Source: an uncultured Opitutales bacterium
GTDB taxonomy: Bacteria; Verrucomicrobiota; Verrucomicrobiia; Opitutales; Intestinicryptomonadaceae
Assembly: GCA_900546565.1 (NCBI GenBank)
Contig: URDC01000043.1
Coordinates: 1-13,311 of the forward strand
Direction: 5' to 3'
Length of the DNA stretch: 13,311 nucleotides
Position numbers and translations under genes: made by a program. The first letter of the stretch is position 1, and each line of letters begins with the position of its first letter. Positions 1 to 6,164 of this stretch are shown one piece after another. The notes beneath the pieces were generated by a model. That model saw only the letters and a program-made list of their open reading frames with translations. It had not been told where the DNA came from and did no database searches.

Positions 1-32
1 CGTCGGCAGCGTCAGATGTGTATAAGAGACAG
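1..32 (+). other. Nextera (Tn5) sequencing adapter, artefact
   Basis: These bases match the Nextera read-1 transposase adapter, lacking only its first T. The last 19 bases (14-32) are the Tn5 mosaic end AGATGTGTATAAGAGACAG. This is untrimmed library sequence at the contig end, not genome. A reading frame opened from the GTG at 18 takes its first five residues (M-Y-K-R-Q) from the adapter. Genomic sequence starts at 33. Confidence 0.97.
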
Positions 33-413
33 CCCCATCAACAACCCGTAAAACGTCCACGCGCAGTCTTCATATTCGGCGGAATATCGGCGGGTAAAAA
101 TTCATACGTTTCCGATATCTTGAATTCGTTTGGCTTCGAAAACATAGCCGATAAAATCGGCAAACCGTGGGTGATTTTGCCGCGCGAATTTGTCGTGCGC
201 GAAAACCCCGAAGCCGTCTTTGCCGCAGCTTCCTCCGAAAGCGAAAAAGCCGAAATCCTGCGCGCGCTCGGGCGCGACAAAGCTTGGAAAAACACCTCAG
301 CCGTAAAAAACAAAAAAATATTTTTCATTCCCTATTCCGAAATTATTCTGCCCGATGCAGGCGTGTTAAACGCCGCCCGCCGCATAATCAACGCCCGTAA
401 AAACTTCCCGTAA
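33..413 (+). CDS. Corrinoid/iron ABC transporter substrate-binding protein, C-terminal part (5' truncated)
   Basis: This is the C-terminal 126 residues of a periplasmic binding protein of the BtuF/FhuD (TroA-like, class III) fold, which captures vitamin B12 or an iron chelate for an ABC importer. Visible family features are a strand of the type R-A-V-F-I-F-G-G, then G-K-N-S-Y-V-S-D-I-L with F-E-N-I-A, a W-V-I-L-P segment, a 'discerning the substrate site' stretch R-E-N-P-E-A-V-F, and the closing A-V-K-N-K-K-I-F-F-I-P. The N-terminal lobe, signal peptide and true start lie beyond the contig end; the frame upstream of 33 is adapter. The stop TAA (411-413) shares its last A with the ATG of the next gene, so the two are probably translationally coupled. 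Substrate (cobalamin or siderophore) cannot be told from this fragment. Confidence 0.75.
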   Translation, partial: PHQQPVKRPRAVFIFGGISAGKNSYVSDILNSFGFENIADKIGKPWVILPREFVVRENPEAVFAAASSESEKAEILRALGRDKAWKNTSAVKNKKIFFIPYSEIILPDAGVLNAARRIINARKNFP

Positions 414-2137
414 TGCGCAGAATCATCACACTGATAATATCGGCTCTCGCGGCGGCGGTTTGCTCCGCGGCAGTCTCGCCTTCGAAAGTTTTCGTAGTCG
501 CAAATTCGGCGGTCGACGGCTCGCCCGAACTCGCCCGATACTATTGCAAAACGCGCGCCATTCCCGAAAAAAACATAATCCTAATAGATCTTCCGCTGCC
601 TAAAATCCCCGCTCCGCGCGGCATAACTGTCGACGACCTCAACGGTTTTGTCGCGCGCAAAACATACCTCGACAAAATCGAAACGCCCATAATAAAACAA
701 CTCGTCTCCCTCGGCGCAATCGAGGCTTTCCCCCTCGGCGGCAGCGACAATCTCGGGCGCGAAAACCTCCTGCCGACCCGCATAAACTTCGACTACCTCG
801 TCCTGTGCAAGGGCGTCCCGTGGGGAATCTCGACAAGAGCCGCAAAGGCTAAAATAATAAACAAATTTTCGACCGAAGAATCGAGCGTCGATTCCGAACT
901 TTCCGCCCGCTTCCTCAAAATGAAGTCCCTCAAAGGCGCAGTCCCAAACCCCGCCTTCAAACGCTTCGGCGACGAGTGGAAAAGCTATATGCTCCTGCGC
1001 GTCGCTCGCCTCGACGCCATTACATTTTCCGATGCCCGCAAACTAATCGACAACGCCCTCTACGCCGAAACAAACGGCTTGCGCGGACGCGCCTACATCG
1101 ACAAATCCCATTACGCCAAACTCGGCGACAAATGGCTCGACTCCGCCGCCAAAATCCTCATTTCCGAAGGTTTCGACACCACCGTAGACAACCGTTCCGC
1201 CGTTATGGATTACGATACCCGCTTCGACGCCCCCGCCGTCTACTTCGGCTGGTATAGCACCGCGCCCTGCCGCTACTTCGCAATTCCCGCCTTTTCGTGC
1301 GCCCCCGCAATGATTGGCTGGCACATATATTCGTTCAGCGCGCTTTCGCTTACCGACAAAAATTTCTGGACACCCGTATTTGCCGCCAAAAACAGCGCGG
1401 CAACCGACGGCAACGTTTTCGAGCCATACCTTTCGCTCACCCGCAATGTCGACGTTTTCGCCGATTGCGTCTTCGCAAAAAAAATGCTCCCCTCCGAAGC
1501 CGCATTCGCCGCCCTGCCTTCGCTTAGCTGGCAAAACGTCTATATCGGCGACCCCCTCTACAACCCGCATAAAACCCCGCTTTCGGCTCAGCTTGAAAAC
1601 ATCGCCCGCGGCAAGACCGACGCCTATTCGCAGTATTCGCTTATCCGCAACGCAAACCTCATCGCCAAAACCGACGGCAACGCGGCGGCGGCCTACTTAA
1701 AACAGTTCGAGGGCAAATTGCCCGACACCGCCCTCATCTGGAAAATCGCCGAACTCTCCCCCGCGCGCGAAAATATTTTACGCGCCGCAAAACTCCTCTT
1801 TGACCGCAAAATTTTCAACGACCCGCAATACGTTGGCTTGGCGTTCGAAATCGCCGCCGCCTTGCAAAAACATTCCGAGCCGCGCCTTGCCCTGAACTAT
1901 TGCGAATCGATAATTTCAAACGACACTCTCGCCTTCGCCCATCCGCTCGCCGCAAAACGTGCCGAGGCCGCCGCCCAAAAAGCCTCCCTCGACGTTTCGC
2001 CCAAGACGCGTAAAATTTTAAATAAAATCGCCGCCGAGGAAATCAAAAAACTCGAAGCGAAAATGAAAAAGTCCGCCCAATCCAAAACTTCAAACGTTCC
2101 CAAAAATCCGCCCGAATCCGCGACGAAAAAACCCTAA
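413..2137 (+). CDS. Exported TIGR03790-family protein
   Basis: A 574-residue protein with an N-terminal signal peptide (about residues 1-20, ending C-S-A-A). It carries the hallmarks of the uncharacterised TIGR03790 family: V-V-A-N-S near 28-32 followed by L-A-R-Y-Y and R-A-I-P (about 40-51), F-D-Y-L-V-L-C-K-G-V-P (about 126-136), G-W-H-I-Y-S-F-S-A-L-S-L (302-313), D-G-N-V-F-E-P-Y-L (about 333-341) and the C-terminal W-Q-N-V-Y-I-G-D-P-L-Y-N-P (about 373-385). Residues from about 400 on are Ala-rich and helical, perhaps a TPR-like tail, ending in a Lys-rich stretch. From family knowledge, TIGR03790 occurs mainly in genomes with exosortase/PEP-CTERM protein sorting; its activity is unknown. It overlaps the preceding binding-protein gene by one base. 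Its codon use (CTC, GCC, ATC, AAA) differs sharply from the + strand genes after 4451. Confidence 0.82.
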   Translation: MRRIITLIISALAAAVCSAAVSPSKVFVVANSAVDGSPELARYYCKTRAIPEKNIILIDLPLPKIPAPRGITVDDLNGFVARKTYLDKIETPIIKQLVSLGAIEAFPLGGSDNLGRENLLPTRINFDYLVLCKGVPWGISTRAAKAKIINKFSTEESSVDSELSARFLKMKSLKGAVPNPAFKRFGDEWKSYMLLRVARLDAITFSDARKLIDNALYAETNGLRGRAYIDKSHYAKLGDKWLDSAAKILISEGFDTTVDNRSAVMDYDTRFDAPAVYFGWYSTAPCRYFAIPAFSCAPAMIGWHIYSFSALSLTDKNFWTPVFAAKNSAATDGNVFEPYLSLTRNVDVFADCVFAKKMLPSEAAFAALPSLSWQNVYIGDPLYNPHKTPLSAQLENIARGKTDAYSQYSLIRNANLIAKTDGNAAAAYLKQFEGKLPDTALIWKIAELSPARENILRAAKLLFDRKIFNDPQYVGLAFEIAAALQKHSEPRLALNYCESIISNDTLAFAHPLAAKRAEAAAQKASLDVSPKTRKILNKIAAEEIKKLEAKMKKSAQSKTSNVPKNPPESATKKP

Positions 2138-2155
2138 CATCCCCCCCCTAAAAAC

Positions 2156-3280
2156 TCAGTATTGCGAAATCAATTTGTGGTTTTTGAAATCGTAGCAAAG
2201 AGTGCCTTTGTGGCGTAAATAGTGGTCAAAATTGTTGCCGAAACGCGCAATTTTAATCACATGCGATATGCTTTCAATCGAAATTATCTCCCAGCAAGTC
2301 GAAGTCGGTGTGCCGCGGGCGTGGTCGGCGTCAGTCCATTTGTTGAAGTCGGTTGCGCACTCCATTACTATGATGAGCTGCTTGTGTTTGGAGTCGAGCG
2401 TATGCATAATGCGGTCGTGGTGAAAATGTCCGCAAATCCAAGATACAAAGCAACCTCCGTTGTCAATGAACGCGTCCACGGCATCGACAAAACGCGTGAA
2501 ACGCTCCGTGGCAGTTTCGCATTCGCCCTTCTTTTTGTAGCCGCCGTAGTCGAGCGAATTGAAGTTGCAATCAACGCCCTCGTCGCCCGCCGGCGGAACG
2601 TGCGTTGCTATTGCCACTTTCAGCCCCGCCTTTTGCGCGGAATCAAGCGCGTTAACGAACCACGCAAATTGCTTGTCATCAGGGTTCATGCAGTCGATTC
2701 CGATTAGCCGGACATCTTTGTTGTAGTCCTTGTGCCAATAGCATTTTCCGTCGGCTTCGGCATTTTCGGGCTGGACGACATTCCAGCTGTCGACGTATTT
2801 CTTGAAGTATATGTCATACTTGGATTTATCCGAAAGCGTCTCGGGGTATTTGCGGTCGTAGGTGTCGTGGTTGCCGATGACGTTGAGCGCGGTCGGATAG
2901 GAGTCCCAAAGGTCGAATTTTCCGACATACGCAGCTCCGACGGAATCGCCGAGGTGCACGGTGTCGTCGATGTATTTGCGGTATTTTTCGGAGAACTTTT
3001 TTATTTTAAGCAAGTGCTTGGTTACAAGGTGTATATCGGCGAAAAATAAAATCGAAGTCGATACTCCGTCCGCCTTTTTGCTCGGTTGTTTATAGCCGCG
3101 TTTTGACTGTATTACCTTGATTGCGTTTTGCGAATCGTCGTCGAATTTGTCGGGCGATGGCGGATTGGCGGCGGCGGGAGAGGGTTTTTGTTTTACGGCT
3201 TCGGCGGCGTTTGCCTGCGCGAGTCCGACAGTGCCCGCGACGAGCCCGAGGGCGGTTTTTGTGAAAATCCTTCTGTCCAT
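2156..3280 (-). CDS. Secreted calcineurin-like metallophosphoesterase
   Basis: A 374-residue protein with the full set of calcineurin-like phosphoesterase motifs: D-I-H at 82-84, G-D at 111-112, G-N-H-D at 136-139, a histidine in A-T-H-V-P-P at 227, and G-H-F-H-H-D at 284-289. These supply the ligands for a two-metal centre that hydrolyses phosphomonoesters or phosphodiesters. The N-terminus (M-D-R-R-I-F-T-K-T-A-L-G-L-V-A-G) is a signal peptide with an R-R start resembling a Tat signal, followed by a Pro/Ala-rich linker to about residue 70, so it should act outside the cytoplasm. It lies 16 bases downstream of the DUF4886 gene on the same strand and is probably co-transcribed with it. It converges with the TIGR03790 gene across an 18-base gap that includes a run of eight C. 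The substrate cannot be named. Confidence 0.88.
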   Translation of the reverse strand: MDRRIFTKTALGLVAGTVGLAQANAAEAVKQKPSPAAANPPSPDKFDDDSQNAIKVIQSKRGYKQPSKKADGVSTSILFFADIHLVTKHLLKIKKFSEKYRKYIDDTVHLGDSVGAAYVGKFDLWDSYPTALNVIGNHDTYDRKYPETLSDKSKYDIYFKKYVDSWNVVQPENAEADGKCYWHKDYNKDVRLIGIDCMNPDDKQFAWFVNALDSAQKAGLKVAIATHVPPAGDEGVDCNFNSLDYGGYKKKGECETATERFTRFVDAVDAFIDNGGCFVSWICGHFHHDRIMHTLDSKHKQLIIVMECATDFNKWTDADHARGTPTSTCWEIISIESISHVIKIARFGNNFDHYLRHKGTLCYDFKNHKLISQY

Positions 3281-3296
3281 ATTTATTTTGATTTAA

Positions 3297-4235
3297 TTAT
3301 TTTCGAGTGTTGTTGATGTTTGTCTGCCTTATTTGGGCTATCGATTGGTCGGCAATTTGGCGGAATTTTTTTGCCCGAGCTTCGGACATATTTGGGGGCG
3401 TGTATGTTATGTCGGTTGCGGGGCGGTCGAAAAGGAATGCGAACCAGACGCACGCCTGTAAGTATTCGCCGTAATTGTTTAGGTGAATGCAGTCGGTTTT
3501 AAGCTGCATTTCGCCTTCCTTGTTTTTCTTCCAGAAATATTTACCGACAATGTCTCCCGCCTGACGCGGCAGGTCGGGGTAGTGGTATGTGGCAAGTTCG
3601 CCCTTTGCGGGGGCGGCGAATTTTTCGGGCAACGTCTCGCGGGCGAGCTGGACTGCTATGCCCGTCGGAATTTGCTCCAAGCCAAGTTTTTGCGCGGCGG
3701 TGTTATATGCCGCTTGGGCGCGTTTGAACATTTCGGAATTGTCGAATTCCCACTTTTTAAGCAGGGCGCAATCACTGCGGTATGACCACGTTTGCTGGAT
3801 TGCGATTTTCGTCCCGGGGCGGTATTTTTTTATGAAATCGACGATGTTTTGCGCGTAGGGGAAATATGTTTCGGGCCGCCAGGATTCGTGGCTTGCCTGC
3901 TGGATTGTGATGATGTCCCATTCGGTGTCTTTTAGGATATCGCGCAAAGTGCGTTTTCCGTTGAAATAGATTTTTTTTGCGGGGTCGGCCTCCTCCTGCG
4001 AGATGTATTTCCAATGGCGCGAAAGCTCGCAGCCTCCGAATGCGGCGACTTTGAACACGAGTTTGCAATCGTCGACCGAATTTGCGACTTTGGGCAGGTA
4101 GGTGTTTAGCGACCACGCGAACGAATTTCCTATTGCAAGCAATTTGACCTCTTTTGCCTGCGCGCCCAAACTGGCGAGTGCGAGCAGGACGAAAACTGCG
4201 GTTGTTTTAAATAGTGTCCTTAATGTGTGTTTCAT
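3297..4235 (-). CDS. Secreted DUF4886-type SGNH hydrolase
   Basis: A 312-residue protein with a clear signal peptide (residues 1-27, A-L-A-S-L-G-A-Q-A). The mature part starts with K-L-L-A-I-G-N-S-F: the block I serine is S38 (G-N-S-F in place of G-D-S). It continues with a G-G at 67-68, I-T-I-Q-Q-A-S at 109-115, and ends with the block V pair D248 and H251 in T-D-C-I-H-L-N-N-Y-G. These are the DUF4886 features of the SGNH/GDSL hydrolase superfamily, whose members often remove acyl groups from polysaccharides. It faces dhaK across a divergent promoter region and precedes the phosphoesterase by 16 bases. Its upstream promoter places the probable transcript start within about 3 bases of the ATG (see the promoter entry). 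The ester substrate is unknown. Confidence 0.82.
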   Translation of the reverse strand: MKHTLRTLFKTTAVFVLLALASLGAQAKEVKLLAIGNSFAWSLNTYLPKVANSVDDCKLVFKVAAFGGCELSRHWKYISQEEADPAKKIYFNGKRTLRDILKDTEWDIITIQQASHESWRPETYFPYAQNIVDFIKKYRPGTKIAIQQTWSYRSDCALLKKWEFDNSEMFKRAQAAYNTAAQKLGLEQIPTGIAVQLARETLPEKFAAPAKGELATYHYPDLPRQAGDIVGKYFWKKNKEGEMQLKTDCIHLNNYGEYLQACVWFAFLFDRPATDITYTPPNMSEARAKKFRQIADQSIAQIRQTNINNTRK

Positions 4236-4244
4236 ATGGAAAGA

Positions 4245-4273
4245 ATACTATTTTTTTTAGTTTTTTATGTCAA
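4245..4273 (-). promoter_or_regulatory. Sigma70-like promoter for the minus-strand hydrolase pair
   Basis: Read on the minus strand: TTGACA (4273-4268), a 17-base spacer, then TAGTAT (4250-4245), a perfect -35 box and a 4/6 -10 box. The start codon of the DUF4886 gene begins only 9 bases past the -10 box. A normal start point would therefore leave a 5' leader of about 2-3 bases, with no room for a Shine-Dalgarno sequence. Confidence 0.6.
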
Positions 4274-4283
4274 ATTGATTTGA
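4270..4283. promoter_or_regulatory. 14-bp palindrome, candidate operator
   Basis: TCAAAT-TG-ATTTGA is a perfect inverted repeat. It overlaps the -35 box of the minus-strand promoter (4268-4273) and lies about 25 bases upstream of the -35 box of the dhaK promoter (4308). The position suits a regulator controlling both directions. Binding by the IclR-family protein encoded at 12422 is a guess from context. A 14-bp palindrome in AT-rich sequence can arise by chance. Confidence 0.35.
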
Positions 4284-4307
4284 TGTGAAAAATTTCTAAA
4301 AAATGGG

Positions 4308-4338
4308 TTGACTTTTAAAGTTTTGTTTTAAATATTAA
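4308..4338 (+). promoter_or_regulatory. Probable promoter of the dhaK-dhaL-lsrF unit
   Basis: TTGACT at 4308-4313, a 19-base spacer, and TATTAA at 4333-4338 (4/6 to the consensus) in a very AT-rich stretch. Transcription from here would give a leader of about 105 bases before dhaK. The leader contains possible short stems such as GGCA-ggta-TTGCC near 4352-4365 and GCGGC...GCCGC near 4390-4408, but nothing I recognise as a riboswitch. The spacer is longer than ideal, so the box assignment is tentative. Confidence 0.45.
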
Positions 4339-4450
4339 ATTTAAAAAAGAGGCAGGTATTGCCCACGCGCGTCTGTTTATAGGCGTTTGCGGCGGTTGCA
4401 GGGCCGCTTTGCACAGAGTAGAACATAAAAACCGATTATTGCGTATGAAA

Positions 4451-5449
4451 ATGAAAAAATTTATAAACGCTCCCGAAAATCTGACAGCCGAGCTTTTGGA
4501 AGGGCTCGCGCTAGCGTATCCCGACAAGATAAAGCTCGAAGGCAAGATTGTTGTCAGGGCGCAACCCAAAGACAAGAGCAAGGTGGCGGTTATCACGTTG
4601 GGCGGGGCGGGGCACGAGCCCGCACTCAGCGGTTTTGTGGGCTACGGTATGCTCGACGCGAGCGTTGTGGGCGACATTTTTGCCGCGCCGAATGCGGTGA
4701 CGCTTTTGGAGGGTCTTAGAAAATTCAAGGACTATGCCGGCATTTTGCTTGTTGTGCTCAATCACGCGGGCGACGTTATGAGCGCGAATATGGCCATGAA
4801 AATGGCAGCACGCGAAAAGATAAACGTAAAGAGCATTTTGGTTGCCGAAGACATCAGCGCGGGCAAGGACGCCGAAACGAAAGACCGCCGCGGTTTGGCG
4901 GGCTGCATTCCGCTTTTCAAAGTGGCTGGTGCTGCCGCCGAAGCGGGCGGAAGTCTGGACGAAGTTTTGGCGGTTGCCGAAAAATTCAACAGCCGCATAG
5001 CGACTTTGGCTGTCGCGATGACGGGCTGCACGCACCCGCAAAACGGCTCGCCCATTGCGGAGCTCGGCGAAGACGAGATGGAAATCGGAATGGGCCAGCA
5101 CGGCGAAGGCGGCGGCGGTAGAATGTCGGTTAAATCCGCCGACGAAACCGCGGCGATTATGTTCGGCAACCTCGCGCAGGCTGTCGGCTTGAAGTCGGGC
5201 GAAAGGGTGTTTTTGGCAATCAACGGAACGGGAGCATGCACGCCGATGGAAATGGCGATTGTCTTCCGCGCGTGTGCCCGCCTTGCGGAAAATATGGGCG
5301 CGAAAGTTGAATGCGGCCTTATAGACGAACTTTTGACCGTTCAGGAAATGGCGGGATTTCAAATGATTTTGTGCGTTGTCGACGACGCTCAGCTGGCGGC
5401 TTTGAAAGCCAAAAGCAATGCGCCCTACTGGACTTCGCTCGGGGAATAA
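4451..5449 (+). CDS. dhaK: Dihydroxyacetone kinase-type subunit DhaK
   Basis: A 332-residue DhaK-fold protein, the subunit that binds a short-chain alpha-hydroxyketone covalently through a histidine. Conserved active-site residues are H55 in G-G-A-G-H-E-P, D108 in N-H-A-G-D-V-M and H217 in G-Q-H-G-E-G, the last matching the hemiaminal-forming histidine (His230 in E. coli). It differs from E. coli DhaK (356 residues) at some positions: V-L-N-H-A-G-D replaces I-K-N-Y-T-G-D, and the region after H217 is shorter, so dihydroxyacetone itself may not be the substrate. The start is placed at ATG 4451 (M-K-K-F-I-N, as in relatives); ATG 4445 is equally possible and a TTG at 4409 is unlikely. No clear Shine-Dalgarno sequence is visible. 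dhaL follows 6 bases later. No DhaM phosphotransfer protein is present here, so ATP is the likely phosphate donor. Confidence 0.9.
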   Translation: MKKFINAPENLTAELLEGLALAYPDKIKLEGKIVVRAQPKDKSKVAVITLGGAGHEPALSGFVGYGMLDASVVGDIFAAPNAVTLLEGLRKFKDYAGILLVVLNHAGDVMSANMAMKMAAREKINVKSILVAEDISAGKDAETKDRRGLAGCIPLFKVAGAAAEAGGSLDEVLAVAEKFNSRIATLAVAMTGCTHPQNGSPIAELGEDEMEIGMGQHGEGGGGRMSVKSADETAAIMFGNLAQAVGLKSGERVFLAINGTGACTPMEMAIVFRACARLAENMGAKVECGLIDELLTVQEMAGFQMILCVVDDAQLAALKAKSNAPYWTSLGE

Positions 5450-5455
5450 ATAACT

Positions 5456-6070
5456 ATGAAACTGACACTGGAAAACCTCAAACAAATGTTCGCCGCTGCC
5501 GCCGAAGTGATTTCGGCGCAGGAAAAATATCTTTGCCAGCTCGACGCCGCCTGCGGCGACGGCGACCACGGGGTGGCGATTAAGGGCGCGATTGACGCGG
5601 CGAACGCGTCGATTCAAAACGCCTCCGACTTGAAGGGCGCGTTCTTCGACGGCGGAATGGCGGCGATGTCGCATTCCAACGGCTCGACGAGCACGATTTA
5701 CGGGACGCTTTTAATGGGCGTTTCGGACGGAATCGAAGACGGGGCGCAGGAGCTTGACGGCGCGGCGGTTGCCGCGGCGTTCGAGACGGGGCTTGCTTCG
5801 ATGCGCGATGTCGTAAAAGGCGACGTGGGCGATAAAACCTGTTTTGACGCGCTCATTCCCGCAATCAAGGCCATGGCGGGCGCGGGCGACGTGAAGGCCG
5901 TTTTGGAAGCCGCAGCCGACGCCGCCGACAAGGGCGCGAAGAACACCGTCAACTTGCAGGCGAAGTTCGGGCGCGCGCGCAATCTCGGCGAAAAGTCGGT
6001 GGGCACGCTCGACCCCGGCGCGGTTTCGACGGCGATGATTTTCGCGGCGTTTGCGAAGGCTTATAAATAG
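5456..6070 (+). CDS. dhaL: Dihydroxyacetone kinase-type subunit DhaL
   Basis: A 204-residue nucleotide-binding subunit that works with DhaK to phosphorylate the bound hydroxyketone. The Mg-ADP/ATP-binding aspartates D30, D35 and D37 sit in L-D-A-A-C-G-D-G-D-H-G at the same numbers as in E. coli DhaL. Other family motifs are G-D-K-T (125-128), G-R at 172-173 and L-G-E-K-S-V-G-T-L-D-P-G-A (177-189). The phosphate-binding loop is unusual: S-N-G-S-T-S-T-I-Y-G (about 74-83) replaces the normal G-G-x-S-G-x-L-Y/F-G. The length is normal for the family. It starts 6 bases after dhaK, and 94 bases separate it from lsrF. Those 94 bases show no terminator and only a Shine-Dalgarno site, so transcription probably continues. 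Confidence 0.9.
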   Translation: MKLTLENLKQMFAAAAEVISAQEKYLCQLDAACGDGDHGVAIKGAIDAANASIQNASDLKGAFFDGGMAAMSHSNGSTSTIYGTLLMGVSDGIEDGAQELDGAAVAAAFETGLASMRDVVKGDVGDKTCFDALIPAIKAMAGAGDVKAVLEAAADAADKGAKNTVNLQAKFGRARNLGEKSVGTLDPGAVSTAMIFAAFAKAYK

Positions 6071-6164
6071 CCGCAAATGTCGGGGCTAGGAACTTTTTTA
6101 CGGAACAATTCAACGGAAAAATCCACTAACAATTAGAATTTTCAAACCGAAAGGAATTATAACT

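Noticed and set aside
18..32. GTG start codon of the first reading frame
   Set aside because: It lies inside the Nextera adapter; the real gene start is beyond the contig end.
1043..1570. 175-codon minus-strand open frame inside the TIGR03790 gene
   Set aside because: It is antisense to conserved motifs of the + strand protein, with a Gly/Val-rich composition typical of shadows.
4409..4450. Upstream TTG start giving 14 extra N-terminal residues on DhaK
   Set aside because: DhaK relatives begin at M-K-K-F/L-I-N; the extra residues have no family counterpart and TTG has no ribosome binding site.
4511..5674. 387-codon minus-strand open frame across dhaK and dhaL
   Set aside because: It is a shadow of two conserved enzymes; its product is low-complexity and unlike any family.
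6071..6164. Separate promoter for lsrF in the 94-base gap
   Set aside because: No convincing -35/-10 pair was found; only the ribosome binding site is clear.
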